DNA of 64,000 bases from Dyadobacter crusticola DSM 16708 (lineage in GTDB: Bacteria > Bacteroidota > Bacteroidia > Cytophagales > Spirosomataceae). Location of the stretch: positions 186,001-250,000 of the forward strand of contig NZ_JNJB01000006.1 in assembly GCF_000701505.1 (NCBI RefSeq), written 5' to 3'. The notes beneath the pieces were generated by a model that did no database searches, was not told where the DNA came from, and saw nothing but the letters and a program-made list of their open reading frames with translations. Positions 42,484 through 51,566 of the stretch are shown in pieces (the first letter of the stretch is position 1; the number at the start of each line of letters is the position of its first letter). A program made the translations under genes and the position numbers.

Positions 42484-43190
42484 AAGGTATGTCGGATTGT
42501 AATCAAGCTTTCGCTTCAAGCCTTTCGCAAGTGCCTGTCAGTTTACTTCTCATAGCATAAAGAGGACTTCTAAATGCATTTAATGTGTATATACGATTTA
42601 AATAAAGCTAAATACCATCATCTTACCTCATTTTTTCTTCAGAATAAAACAATCTGTAAGGGAAAGCACGCCTGTACTGTCGAAAGTGATTAATTGCTTT
42701 GTAGCTTAAATTTATTTGATATCTACTATAAACAGCTGGTAAACGTATAGTAATAATATGCGGGTTTAATTTGAGCTAATTATGGATAAATTTGCACGTA
42801 ACTCGTATTTGTAGGCCGCAAATAGTTTGACTTAGTAGCACTTATTTTATCCATCAACTCAAAACGTATCATCATTTAACTAAAATCCTCATAGAGAATA
42901 CTTTACATCCCCATAATAGCTCCCGGTACACCCACCTTTTTTGCCAGGCTTAAAAATCAGATACTGTATTCGACGCAGTTGGCTGGGCAAAAGAGTGGTA
43001 CAGTGAATCGCCCGGTTTAAATGTAAGGTCCAAGTGTTGACGACTCTGGGCTCTCAGACCTTCTATGTCCAAACACGAACCTTCACTTACTCACATTGGC
43101 TTGCCGGCAGCCTGGTTCCTGAGCTTGTTTTCGACTGCGGTGCTTTCTGGAAATGCCATTTACTCATATTCAAAACTTAATTGAAACCTT
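42484..43190. other. 707-bp intergenic region upstream of the T9SS cargo gene
   Basis: No coding frame is supported. A TAAATTTG word (42787-42794) fits the Bacteroidota -7 element, with a weak GTTTA 18 nt upstream, about 400 nt before the next gene. It could give a long leader. The rest, including a pyrimidine/purine-mixed stretch at 42950-43170, shows no clear structure by eye. Confidence 0.5.
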
Positions 43191-45743
43191 ATGAAACAAT
43201 CTATTACGCAAACTTTAATCAACAGAAGACGGGTCGGATGGCTGACTTCCGCTCTTCTGATGATCTTATCGCTTTCGGCAATAAATAAGTCTTTCGCACA
43301 GATCTATGCGAATTCCGACGCACGTTCCGGAACCTATGACTGTAATGGAGTCACAGGTTGTGGAAATTCAAGCGTTACCGCCGCAGGTTCAGCACGCGAC
43401 GGATCCGATTCTGATGCCTCTATCGCAACGCTATTCTCAAGAAAGACAGTTTTGGAGCTTGGAGGTGCAGGAAGCGCATTCATCGTTTTGCGATTTCCGG
43501 ATAGTCAGCTACCGACTCCCGGGAAAACAGTTTATGTAAAAGTAGACTTGCCACAGGTAACAGGCCTGGTTACGGGGGTGCTTGGCGTTGTAGGCTTATT
43601 TGAAAACAACCGTATTACAGCTCAGCTACTTACCGGTGCTACTAACAATGCCAACGGTACTCCGGTCGCAACCGGCACAACCCGCTTGGTAACCGATGCA
43701 ACTGGCACTAACTATTACATTGCCGTTACGCCAGCCAGCAACAGCAGCAGCTTCAATGCAGTGCGGATCAACGTAGATGCACAGCCATTGGATATTGTGT
43801 CTACACTGACATTGAATGTATACAATGCGTTCTACTACCAGGATGGCGTGGAGGATGCTTGTACAAGACCTGCATTCGCGTCTTTGGGTGAGGTATCTGG
43901 TACATTGAATGTAAGTTTGGGCAACGTGGTAAGCTCATCTCAGAATGCAATCGATAACAGCCTTATCACTTCCTCGACGATCGGCGGCGGCGGAGTAAAC
44001 ATTGGCGCGTTGAGCTCACTTTCTCAAACGATCTACTATAAAAAGTCCTCACCTGCTACTGAGCGGGCAGTTGTTTATCTTTCTTTTCCTCGCTCATTAG
44101 TAGATGTGAATCTATTGCAAGGTATTTCCTTACAAGCATTTAGCGGTGACGAAAGTGCTGGTCCCGAGTCGGGCCTGGGCTCGTTGCTGAGCGCCAATGT
44201 ACTGAGTCTGATTACTGTAAACGGTATTGGGCCAAATACGGTTATCCCATTCTATTATACGCCAAGCAGTTCTTTCGACAGGATTCGCATCAGTCTAAAT
44301 AATACGGTGGACGCTTCTGTGCTGGGTTCTAGTGGTATTCAGGTGTTTGGTGCGGGAGTGGTTCCGCAAAAACCTACTTTGAGCCAATCTCTTGTATATC
44401 AGTTTGAAGGTGCAACACCCAATGTTACTGCGACTGCCTCCAATGGAGGGGCGATATTCTGGGAGGGAGCACTTCCGGCGCGCACGAGGCTGTCAGACAC
44501 ACCCGGCGCTGCATTCCCGGTTCCAGTGAATGCCAACGGTTCTTTCGTGGCGGTAGCTGCCCAGGGAGCAGGATGCTTGTACACTTCTGATTCTACAAGA
44601 TTGACTGTGATTGTTCTCAGAGACGTGTCTACTACCATTCCAACCGGGGTAGGCTCAGAAGCATTCCCGAACGGGGCTGCCATAGTGGCAACATCTGTGG
44701 GAAATACAGTTTCCTATGCTGCCGCAACCGGTCTGCCCGCCGGAATTACGTTTAATACTACCACTGGCGCGCTGACTGCGTCAGGAACACTGCCGGATGT
44801 GGCAGTTACAACCTTTTACAATGTGGAAGTTGGATTATTTGTAAATGGCCAGCCAACCGGTCTCACTTTGACCAAAACGATCACCATTGATCCATTACTA
44901 AGGATTCCCGGCGGAGTATTCCCTTTCGTTTCTACTAATGAGACAACGTACGCAAGGAACATTTCTGAATCACTAAATGATAATGGAAACGGATCAGCAT
45001 CAGGCGGAAAAACCGGTTCTACACTGAAATATTCGTTGAACCCACCTACCGCCAGAGTAGCGGCTGCGCCCGGAACATTCACAATTTCAGAGGATGGTGT
45101 TTTGAGCGGAAACCCGCAAGCTGCTGGTGAAGGTACTTATGAATTCACAATCTATGTGACTGATGACGAGCAAGTAAGGCAGGCTCAGTACATCCTCAGA
45201 ATTACTACTCCGCTGCCTGTTACACTGGCGAGCTTCAACGCTGCCGCAGAAGGCACTACCGCTTCACTTAGCTGGTCCACGTCAGAAGAGTCCAACAGCG
45301 ACCGGTTCGATGTTGAGCGCAGCCAGAATGGCAAGGTTTGGTCGAAAATCGGGTCTGTAAAGTCGGGCCAGGAAAGTAGAAATGTGAAGTACTACAACTT
45401 CTCTGACAATATGCCTGCTGGCGGGATTAATTACTACCGCCTGAAAATGGTCGACCTTGACGAGACTTTCACTTACAGCCAGATTAAGGAAGTGAAATTC
45501 GGAACCACTGCATTTGTATCCCCAAATCCGGTGAGGTCAGGAGAGGCACTGAAAATCACGCTGGCTGACTGGTCAAAAGTGAAGCAGGTGCAAGTAATTA
45601 ATGCAAATGGTAAAACAGTTTTCGAATCAGCCAATGCATTTTCTGCTGATATCAGCACCACGAATTTGTCTGCGGGCTCTTACATTGTCAAAGTAATCCA
45701 GATCGACGGCAATGTCTCAACCCACAGATTTGTAAAACAGTAG
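43191..45743 (+). CDS. Large secreted protein with type IX secretion C-terminal sorting domain
   Basis: 850 residues. Signal peptide (1-36, SINKSFAQIY). Residues 40-400 are Gly/Ser/Thr/Asn-rich beta-structure with two similar blocks (around 60-240 and 240-400). Residues about 480-680 resemble putative-Ig (He_PIG-like) repeats: GLPAGITFNTTTGALTASG and the EDGVLSGNPQAAGEGTYEFT unit. The last 75 residues are a T9SS type A domain: VSPNPVRSGEALKITL, VKQVQVINANGKTVF and LSAGSYIVKVIQIDG, ending in basic KQ. It is exported by the T9SS and probably attached to the surface; adhesin-like role is a guess. Confidence 0.85.
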   Translation: MKQSITQTLINRRRVGWLTSALLMILSLSAINKSFAQIYANSDARSGTYDCNGVTGCGNSSVTAAGSARDGSDSDASIATLFSRKTVLELGGAGSAFIVLRFPDSQLPTPGKTVYVKVDLPQVTGLVTGVLGVVGLFENNRITAQLLTGATNNANGTPVATGTTRLVTDATGTNYYIAVTPASNSSSFNAVRINVDAQPLDIVSTLTLNVYNAFYYQDGVEDACTRPAFASLGEVSGTLNVSLGNVVSSSQNAIDNSLITSSTIGGGGVNIGALSSLSQTIYYKKSSPATERAVVYLSFPRSLVDVNLLQGISLQAFSGDESAGPESGLGSLLSANVLSLITVNGIGPNTVIPFYYTPSSSFDRIRISLNNTVDASVLGSSGIQVFGAGVVPQKPTLSQSLVYQFEGATPNVTATASNGGAIFWEGALPARTRLSDTPGAAFPVPVNANGSFVAVAAQGAGCLYTSDSTRLTVIVLRDVSTTIPTGVGSEAFPNGAAIVATSVGNTVSYAAATGLPAGITFNTTTGALTASGTLPDVAVTTFYNVEVGLFVNGQPTGLTLTKTITIDPLLRIPGGVFPFVSTNETTYARNISESLNDNGNGSASGGKTGSTLKYSLNPPTARVAAAPGTFTISEDGVLSGNPQAAGEGTYEFTIYVTDDEQVRQAQYILRITTPLPVTLASFNAAAEGTTASLSWSTSEESNSDRFDVERSQNGKVWSKIGSVKSGQESRNVKYYNFSDNMPAGGINYYRLKMVDLDETFTYSQIKEVKFGTTAFVSPNPVRSGEALKITLADWSKVKQVQVINANGKTVFESANAFSADISTTNLSAGSYIVKVIQIDGNVSTHRFVKQ

Positions 45744-45766
45744 CCCTGTCAACACGATACACATTC

Positions 45767-45800
45767 AAACCGCTGAGTTTTCTCAGCGGTTTGTTTTTTT
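45767..45800 (+). terminator. Rho-independent terminator after the T9SS cargo gene
   Basis: AAACCGCTGAG and CTCAGCGGTTT form a perfect 11-bp stem with a 4-nt T loop, followed by GTTTTTTTT. Confidence 0.9.
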
Positions 45801-45907
45801 TATAAGCCGGACCACTTCAATGCACTCGAATATATTTGACAGCAACGATATATACATATATTTGCGCTGTAAGTTTTTGTACAACGTAGCCTAGTTATCG
45901 CACCTTT

Positions 45908-46408
45908 ATGCCCGGAAGAAAAAGCAAAAGACGTAAATGGAAAAAAGCGGCCATTGTCGTACTTAAATGGGTCAGCGCTATTTTGCCGGTTTGCGCATTT
46001 ATCTACATTCTTTACTACTATAAGCAACTCGATTTCCTAAAAGAAAAAAAGGAGACTGTTTCAAAAACGGAGGTGATCTCCAACTCCGACTCGCTGGAAA
46101 CATTTTCCAACAACGCGAAGGAGGCGCTTCTCAAAAACATCGCAATTCAAAATAATGAGTGGCACTCGGTAGGTGGCGTTGCTATCCACAGTATGACAAT
46201 TGTGAATGGGACCAACAAAAAACTGTCGAGCGTAGATGTGGAATTCAAGTACCTTTCCGAAACGCAGACAGTAGTTACGTCCAAGATCGTCAACATCAAA
46301 GCAGCTGTTGCGCCTGGTAAGTCGCACAAGGTTTCCGATGTAAGCGTGGGTTATGTGAATAACAGCGTTGTGGGTTGTGACACGCGGGTTGCGAACGCCA
46401 AATTTTAG
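45908..46408 (+). CDS. Hypothetical membrane-anchored protein with an FxLYD-like domain
   Basis: 166 residues. A very basic N-terminus (PGRKSKRRKWKKA), one transmembrane segment (residues 19-38, VLKWVSAILPVCAFIYILYY), a charged coil (42-75) and a C-terminal beta domain (IHSMTIVNGTNKKLSSVDVE ... VNIKAAVAPGKSHKVSDVSV). The N-K-N-x-V-D-V...PG pattern is that of FxLYD-like extracytoplasmic domains. Function unknown. Followed 117 bp later by a small membrane-protein gene. Confidence 0.6.
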   Translation: MPGRKSKRRKWKKAAIVVLKWVSAILPVCAFIYILYYYKQLDFLKEKKETVSKTEVISNSDSLETFSNNAKEALLKNIAIQNNEWHSVGGVAIHSMTIVNGTNKKLSSVDVEFKYLSETQTVVTSKIVNIKAAVAPGKSHKVSDVSVGYVNNSVVGCDTRVANAKF

Positions 46409-46525
46409 TAGAAGTTGTGGTGTAAATTCCTCAAATTCATACCGTAACGACGAAAGTAGCCTGGTATGATATTTTCATTTTTTAGTTCAGTAGTATAAGA
46501 GAACCTGACTAAAAACTTGAAAATT

Positions 46526-46720
46526 ATGGCACAGCTACTTCAAAACTTTTACCTGATACTTCCGTATCTCTTCTTTGTGTTATTGCTGGTTGCCGGCGGA
46601 GTGGGAGTGTGGTTGATAGCACAACTGAAAAAAGGTAGCCACTACCAGAACTACTCAGTTGGAGACAGGCTCTTCATGAAGCGCAACGCTTCCCGCCTGA
46701 GAAAAATGCAGTTGAATTAA
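46526..46720 (+). CDS. Small single-pass membrane protein, unknown
   Basis: 64 residues from the ATG at 46526. One long hydrophobic segment (residues 9-32, ILPYLFFVLLLVAGGVGVWL), then a basic tail (LFMKRNASRLRKMQLN). The gene is followed by its own terminator, which supports it being real. I do not recognise the family. Confidence 0.55.
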   Translation: MAQLLQNFYLILPYLFFVLLLVAGGVGVWLIAQLKKGSHYQNYSVGDRLFMKRNASRLRKMQLN

Positions 46721-46740
46721 TAGTTACTTCCTATAAAGAA

Positions 46741-46780
46741 AAACATCCCGGATGCAAAGTATCCGGGATGTTTGATTTTA
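46741..46780 (+). terminator. Rho-independent terminator
   Basis: AAACATCCCGGAT and ATCCGGGATGTTT form a perfect 13-bp stem with a 7-nt loop, followed by GATTTTA. Confidence 0.8.
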
Positions 46781-46900
46781 CTCAACGTTATTGAAAACCA
46801 TCGCTGGCTTTCGAGGTCGAAATTAATGATTTCTTAATTGAAAACCGAGGATTTTCGAGGAAACAATTATATAATTTGCTGTTTCTTAAAATTATGGTTT

Positions 46901-47434
46901 TCAGGCCGGATCCAGGACAAGCGCCTCGATAAACTTCTTTAAATCAGTTGCCGAATATTGCAGCTTCTCCGCCTTCTCATACTCCGAAAAAACAGATAAC
47001 ATTCTGTTGTATTTAATCATTGATGTGCTTTTGTGAGATTTTAGCTGGCGACCTTTGTACTCGCCATGCTGATCCATGCGGTCTACCAGATAGGACATCA
47101 TATAATAATGCATTCCGCTGTCCTCGTCGAAGCCTTCAAATTCCAGGGAAGAAAGGTCAAGTGTTTCCTTGTCCTCGTCTGTGAGCAGGCGAATGGAGTC
47201 ATTGATCCTGCCGTACATTTTCATAATGTCGGAAATCTCGTTGTACACGCTGATCGGAACTTCTTCATAAAGTGTGTTGAATACTTTCGGGTAAAGACCA
47301 GTGTAGCCTTTTTTAAGTATTTCTATGCGTCTTTCATTGATATCCTTCTCGGCTTCGTCGCCGAGGATCGACAAAATCTTACACTGATTGATGAGTAGCT
47401 GGCGTTGCAGCAGAGGGATGCTTTCAGGGATCAT
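46901..47434 (-). CDS. yfbU: YfbU family protein
   Basis: 177 residues. Matches the E. coli YfbU pattern along the length: LLINQCKILSILGD, a GY motif (LKKGYTGLY), ISDIMKMYGRINDSIRLL, LEFEGFDEDSGMHYY, the YMMSYLVDRMDQHGEY region, MIKYNRMLSVFSEYE and a final helix. YfbU has been linked to growth arrest/cell-death phenotypes when overexpressed, but its molecular role is unknown. It is a single gene with no toxin-like neighbour seen. Confidence 0.78.
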   Translation of the reverse strand: MIPESIPLLQRQLLINQCKILSILGDEAEKDINERRIEILKKGYTGLYPKVFNTLYEEVPISVYNEISDIMKMYGRINDSIRLLTDEDKETLDLSSLEFEGFDEDSGMHYYMMSYLVDRMDQHGEYKGRQLKSHKSTSMIKYNRMLSVFSEYEKAEKLQYSATDLKKFIEALVLDPA

Positions 47435-47584
47435 TATATGAGGTAGCTATAGTATTGCGAGCAAGTTAATGGCAAAATGTATTAAAAGATATGAGATAAA
47501 TCAACCGCCGCTCAGAAATTTCAGGCAATGCACGCATCTTTGTATTTAATCTTACTCGATATTCCCTAAGCTTACCTTTTGATC

Positions 47585-47824
47585 ATGGAAACTACTGAGA
47601 GACCATTGCCGGAAAGACGCGATTCGCTGGACGAAAATGCAAGTTTGCCTCCTACCGAAAACGAGCTTGCCGAATATGTGGCCAGGGTTGAAACAGAAGA
47701 AAACATTCAAAAGCTCGCCAGGAAGCTATCTCAGGAATGGAACGAAGAAAATGAAACCGCTCACAAGCCGGACCTTTCCTATGCCAGGTTCGAAGAAAAG
47801 CGCAGGAGCGCCTCAGATCAGTAA
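47585..47824 (+). CDS. Hypothetical acidic protein, unknown
   Basis: 79 residues from the ATG at 47585. Charged and hydrophilic, no membrane segment or recognisable motif (RVETEENIQKLARKLSQEWN in the middle). Probably a real small gene, as it has an ATG and an AT-rich upstream region, but this is weak; its last 7 bp overlap the convergent rarA. Confidence 0.4.
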   Translation: METTERPLPERRDSLDENASLPPTENELAEYVARVETEENIQKLARKLSQEWNEENETAHKPDLSYARFEEKRRSASDQ

Positions 47825-49089
47825 TCGTACCAGTCGCCCCACCAGTTTTGCAGTTTTTTCCGGATTTCCTCTTCACGCGCATTTCTGCCGGGCTCGAAGA
47901 ATTTGCTGCCTTTGATTTCGTCGGGTAAGAAGTTTTGTTTCGCAAAATTTCCCTCGAACTCGTGCGCGTATTTATAATCCTTTCCATAACCAATCTGCTT
48001 CATCAGCTTGGTAGGTGCATTGCGTAAATGCAGTGGAACGGGTAAATGCGCCGTTTTCTCGGCGACTTGCATTGCTGCTGAAATGGCAGTGTAGCTTGCA
48101 TTGCTCTTCGGCGAGGTTGCGAGGTAAATCGCCACCTGCGACAGGATAATCCGGCATTCAGGGTAGCCGATTACATTGACCGCCTGCATGCATTCATTTG
48201 CCATAATGATAGCGGTCGGATTGGCATTGCCGATATCTTCGGAGGCTAGGATGAGCATCCGTCGGGCAATAAAAGCCGGGTCTTCGCCCGCTACAATCAT
48301 CCGCGCCATCCAGTAAAGCGCCCCATTCGGGTCGCTGCCGCGCAGGGACTTGATGAATGCAGAGATTATATCATAATGCTGCTCTCCCGATTTATCATAT
48401 CGCGCGATGTTCTGCTGTGCAACTTCCACCACCCATTCGTCTGTGATTTCAATCTCTGTTGCTTCGCCTTTTCCGAGTACTACCAGTTCGAGCAGGTTCA
48501 GCAGTTTTCTACCGTCACCGCCCGACAGCCTGAAAAGCGCATCATACGATTCAAACTTAATGTTCTTTTCGCTGAGCCACTTGTCCTTTTCCAGTGCGCG
48601 TTTGATCAGGTTTTTCAATTCTTCTTCTCCAAATGCTTCGAGAATGTAAACCTGGCAGCGGGAAAGCAAAGCCGAATTGATCTCGAAGGAAGGATTTTCG
48701 GTCGTCGCTCCGATTAAGGTTACCTGTCCTTTTTCAACTGCTCCCAGCAATGCGTCCTGCTGGCTTTTGTTGTAGCGGTGTATTTCATCAATAAACAAGA
48801 TAGCAGGAAAGAGGCCCGAAGGCCGCGCCAGTACCTCGCGCAGGTCTTTTACCCCCGAACTAATCGCACTCAGGTTATAGAACTGTCGCTTCGTAGTTTC
48901 CGCAATAAGTAGCGCCAGCGTGGTTTTGCCGACACCTGGTGGTCCCCAGAAAATCATGGAAGGAATTGCATTTTGTAAAATGGCCCGGCGAAGTGGTCCT
49001 TTTGGACCGAGCAATTTCTCCTGACCAACAAAATCGTCCAAAGTTCTGGGGCGCAAACGTTCTGCAAGCGGTGTGCTCAAAAGCGACAT
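47818..49089 (-). CDS. rarA: Replication-associated recombination protein A (AAA+ ATPase)
   Basis: 423 residues, the normal RarA/MgsA length. [20 protein letters not shown] start, Walker [17 protein letters not shown], Walker [17 protein letters not shown], sensor 1 [19 protein letters not shown], then the C-terminal domain with [43 protein letters not shown] and the end [14 protein letters not shown]. It acts at stalled replication forks and in recombination. Single gene between an ECF sigma gene and a small hypothetical. Confidence 0.93.
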   Translation of the reverse strand: MSLLSTPLAERLRPRTLDDFVGQEKLLGPKGPLRRAILQNAIPSMIFWGPPGVGKTTLALLIAETTKRQFYNLSAISSGVKDLREVLARPSGLFPAILFIDEIHRYNKSQQDALLGAVEKGQVTLIGATTENPSFEINSALLSRCQVYILEAFGEEELKNLIKRALEKDKWLSEKNIKFESYDALFRLSGGDGRKLLNLLELVVLGKGEATEIEITDEWVVEVAQQNIARYDKSGEQHYDIISAFIKSLRGSDPNGALYWMARMIVAGEDPAFIARRMLILASEDIGNANPTAIIMANECMQAVNVIGYPECRIILSQVAIYLATSPKSNASYTAISAAMQVAEKTAHLPVPLHLRNAPTKLMKQIGYGKDYKYAHEFEGNFAKQNFLPDEIKGSKFFEPGRNAREEEIRKKLQNWWGDWYDY

Positions 49090-49126
49090 TCAGGTGTATT
49101 TAGTTTGTTTATAGTACCCATATCAA

Positions 49127-49156
49127 CAAAAAAAGCGTGGCTAAGTTCGCCACGCT
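49127..49156 (-). terminator. Terminator of the ECF sigma factor gene
   Basis: On the minus strand AAGCGTGGC pairs with GCCACGCTT across a 7-nt loop and is followed by TTTTTTTG. It starts about 25 nt after the sigma gene stop. Confidence 0.85.
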
Positions 49157-49180
49157 TCTCATCACAAATAGTAAAAAAGC

Positions 49181-49762
49181 TTAGAATGTAAGCCTGTCAA
49201 GTGTCATTTGTTTTTTGAGGTTACCCAATGCGCCAAAGACAAGATTGTACACCGACTGGATGTTAATTTTCATCAGATCGGCAATCTCGTGGTTGTTCAG
49301 GTTCATATAAAATTTCAGGAAGATCGCCTCGCGCTGGCGGCGGGGAAGTCCATTGATCGCCACGTTCAGGTGCTGGTTGGTCGATTCAAATTCTTCTTCT
49401 GAGATCAGGTGATTTTCGTGGGAAGGTGTGTTGATATGCCAGTACTCAACGGGAATATCTTCATTGCTGGTGTGTTTCTGCTGTGCATTCAGGTGGCGCA
49501 CCAATTTACGCTTGATAGACGCCATCAGGTAGAACCGAACGGAAGTGGTATCACCCAGCGTAGCCCGGTTTCTCCATAGTTCAACAAACAGGTCGTGAAT
49601 GCAATCTTTAATTAAAGGTTTGTCAATGGTAAACTGTGAACAATACTGGTAAAGAATGTGAACGTAAGAGCGGTACAGGCATGCATAAGCATTTTCATCG
49701 CCTTTTCTGAATTGATCCCAAAAACAGAGTTCTTCTTCTTGCTTGTAGCGTAGGTGAGCCAT
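49181..49762 (-). CDS. ECF-type RNA polymerase sigma factor
   Basis: 193 residues. Region 2 (about 20-90) with DENAYACLYRSYVHILYQYC and KDCIHDLFVELWRNR, region 4 (about 130-185) with LPRRQREAIFLKFYMNLNNH, EIADLMKINIQSVYNLVFGAL. Fits the Bacteroidota sigma-70-like ECF group. Unusually there is no FecR-type anti-sigma or SusC/D gene beside it, so its partner and regulon are unknown. The start at 49762 is typical. The AT-rich 160 bp upstream carries its promoter. Confidence 0.9.
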   Translation of the reverse strand: MAHLRYKQEEELCFWDQFRKGDENAYACLYRSYVHILYQYCSQFTIDKPLIKDCIHDLFVELWRNRATLGDTTSVRFYLMASIKRKLVRHLNAQQKHTSNEDIPVEYWHINTPSHENHLISEEEFESTNQHLNVAINGLPRRQREAIFLKFYMNLNNHEIADLMKINIQSVYNLVFGALGNLKKQMTLDRLTF

Positions 49763-49922
49763 TGTTTGGAAAGGATTTTGATTGGGGTTAGGAATTGAAA
49801 TGTAATAATAAGGGTCATTATAACACTTGTAAATATATTTATAAAAAAACGTATTTAAAAAATATTTTCATCAGAAAATTATATTTCAAAGTTTAATGTT
49901 GCTATTTCGCAATTTTTGTAAC

Positions 49923-51566
49923 TTATCGAACACTTAATGGTACAAAATTGAAGTTTTTACCATCAAAAAGCCCTTTATCACTCAATTTCAAAGCTGGTAT
50001 CACCAGCAGCGCCATAAACGAAAGGCTCATAAACGGCGACTTCAGGGTAGATTCTAGCTTATTCTTTACAAACTGATCTATCTCCGTGTAAGCAGCTGCG
50101 ACCTGATAGCCATCTTTGTCGCTCATCAAACCTGCAATCGGTAGCGCGAGCAGCTTTTCCTCACCCAATCCAACAGCAGAAACGCCTCCTCGTGCTGCAA
50201 TGATCAGGTTTACTGCTTTTGCGATCGCTTCATCGCTGGTGCCCACCACGATAATATTATGTGAATCGTGGGCGACTGAGGATGCGATCGCACCTGTTTT
50301 AAGGCCGAAATTCTTAATGAATGCAACAGCCGGCTTCGAATCAGAATAGCGGTTTACAACAGCTATTTTCAATATATCCTGATCAGGATCAATGGATATC
50401 TGCCCGCCTTTAACCTTCACAGTCGCATTCAGTTCTCCGGTAATCAACTGACCATCAAACACCTCTATTACCCTTACTTCTGTTTCGTTTTCTCTTTCGC
50501 TTTCGGCCGGCAAACCAAATTCCTCCGCATTTTTTAAGCTGCATTCGAAATGGTTTGGATGTGCGCTTCGCAGGTCAGGAATGAGCGTGTTGCCGCCTTT
50601 TGCCACCATTTCCCCGTTGATCCAGGTTTCCAGAATGTGGAAGTCAGTCAGGTTATTTACCAATATAAAGTCAGCAGGATCGCCGGATTTCAATAGACCT
50701 ACTGGTAGGCTGTAATGCAGTACCGGGTTAATGCAGGCTGCTGAAAGCACATTCCACAAGTCATAGCCCAGTGAAAGTGCACGTTTTACCAATACATTAA
50801 TATGTCCTTCCACCAGATTATCCGGGTGTTTATCGTCGGAGCAGAACATGATGTGCTGCGGGAATTCTGCGATCAGCGGGATCAATGCGTCGAAGTTGCG
50901 GGCTGCACTTCCTTCACGGATCAGGATTTTGACGCCATAGTCAATTTTCTCACGTGCCTCTTCATACGTAAAGCATTCATGGTCAGTGCTGATGCCGTTT
51001 GCCGCATATTTTTTTGCATCATCTCCACGTAGTCCGGGCGCGTGTCCGTCTATTACCTTATTATAATGTTTGGCCCACGCGATCTTCTGCATCATATCCG
51101 GATCTTCGTTCAGGACGCCCGGAAAATTCATTACCTCTGCCAGATACCCGATCTCCGGCTTGGCAAGCAGCGCGCCGACTTGCGCCGCGTCGATCGTCGC
51201 GCCGGCAGTTTCAAAAGCGGTAGCCGGAACACAGGAAGGCGCGCCGAAACAGAATTTGAATGGAATCCGCTTACCATCTTCAACCATAAAATCAACGCCG
51301 GGCAAGCCCAGTACATTGGCGATCTCATGCGGGTCCGAAACCGTTGCCACGGTACCATGCACTACAGCCAGCCGGGCAAACTGCGCAGGTGTGAGCATGG
51401 AGCTTTCTATATGTACATGCGCGTCTGTAAACCCGGGCATCGCGTAGGGGAGTTGCGGATCTTCACCGCCAGTCTTTTCAATGCGCGCTATGTTGCAGCC
51501 TGTAATTTCCAGTTCGGCGGCGTAAATAGTTTTCTCTTGTATATCAACAATATTGACCTTCATCAT
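49923..51566 (-). CDS. ade: Adenine deaminase
   Basis: 547 residues, usual for prokaryotic Ade. It deaminates adenine to hypoxanthine. Metal and catalytic motifs: MPGFTDAHVHIESSMLTP, TVSDPHEIANVLG, VIDGHAPGLRG, STDHECFTYEEA, MFCSDDKHPDNL, and in the C-terminal domain IASSVAHDSHNIIVVGTSD. The start codon (ATG at 51566, or the next Met at 51563) overlaps the stop of the AraC regulator in an ATGA arrangement, so the two are co-translated. Transcription is from the AraC side. Confidence 0.94.
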   Translation of the reverse strand: MMKVNIVDIQEKTIYAAELEITGCNIARIEKTGGEDPQLPYAMPGFTDAHVHIESSMLTPAQFARLAVVHGTVATVSDPHEIANVLGLPGVDFMVEDGKRIPFKFCFGAPSCVPATAFETAGATIDAAQVGALLAKPEIGYLAEVMNFPGVLNEDPDMMQKIAWAKHYNKVIDGHAPGLRGDDAKKYAANGISTDHECFTYEEAREKIDYGVKILIREGSAARNFDALIPLIAEFPQHIMFCSDDKHPDNLVEGHINVLVKRALSLGYDLWNVLSAACINPVLHYSLPVGLLKSGDPADFILVNNLTDFHILETWINGEMVAKGGNTLIPDLRSAHPNHFECSLKNAEEFGLPAESERENETEVRVIEVFDGQLITGELNATVKVKGGQISIDPDQDILKIAVVNRYSDSKPAVAFIKNFGLKTGAIASSVAHDSHNIIVVGTSDEAIAKAVNLIIAARGGVSAVGLGEEKLLALPIAGLMSDKDGYQVAAAYTEIDQFVKNKLESTLKSPFMSLSFMALLVIPALKLSDKGLFDGKNFNFVPLSVR

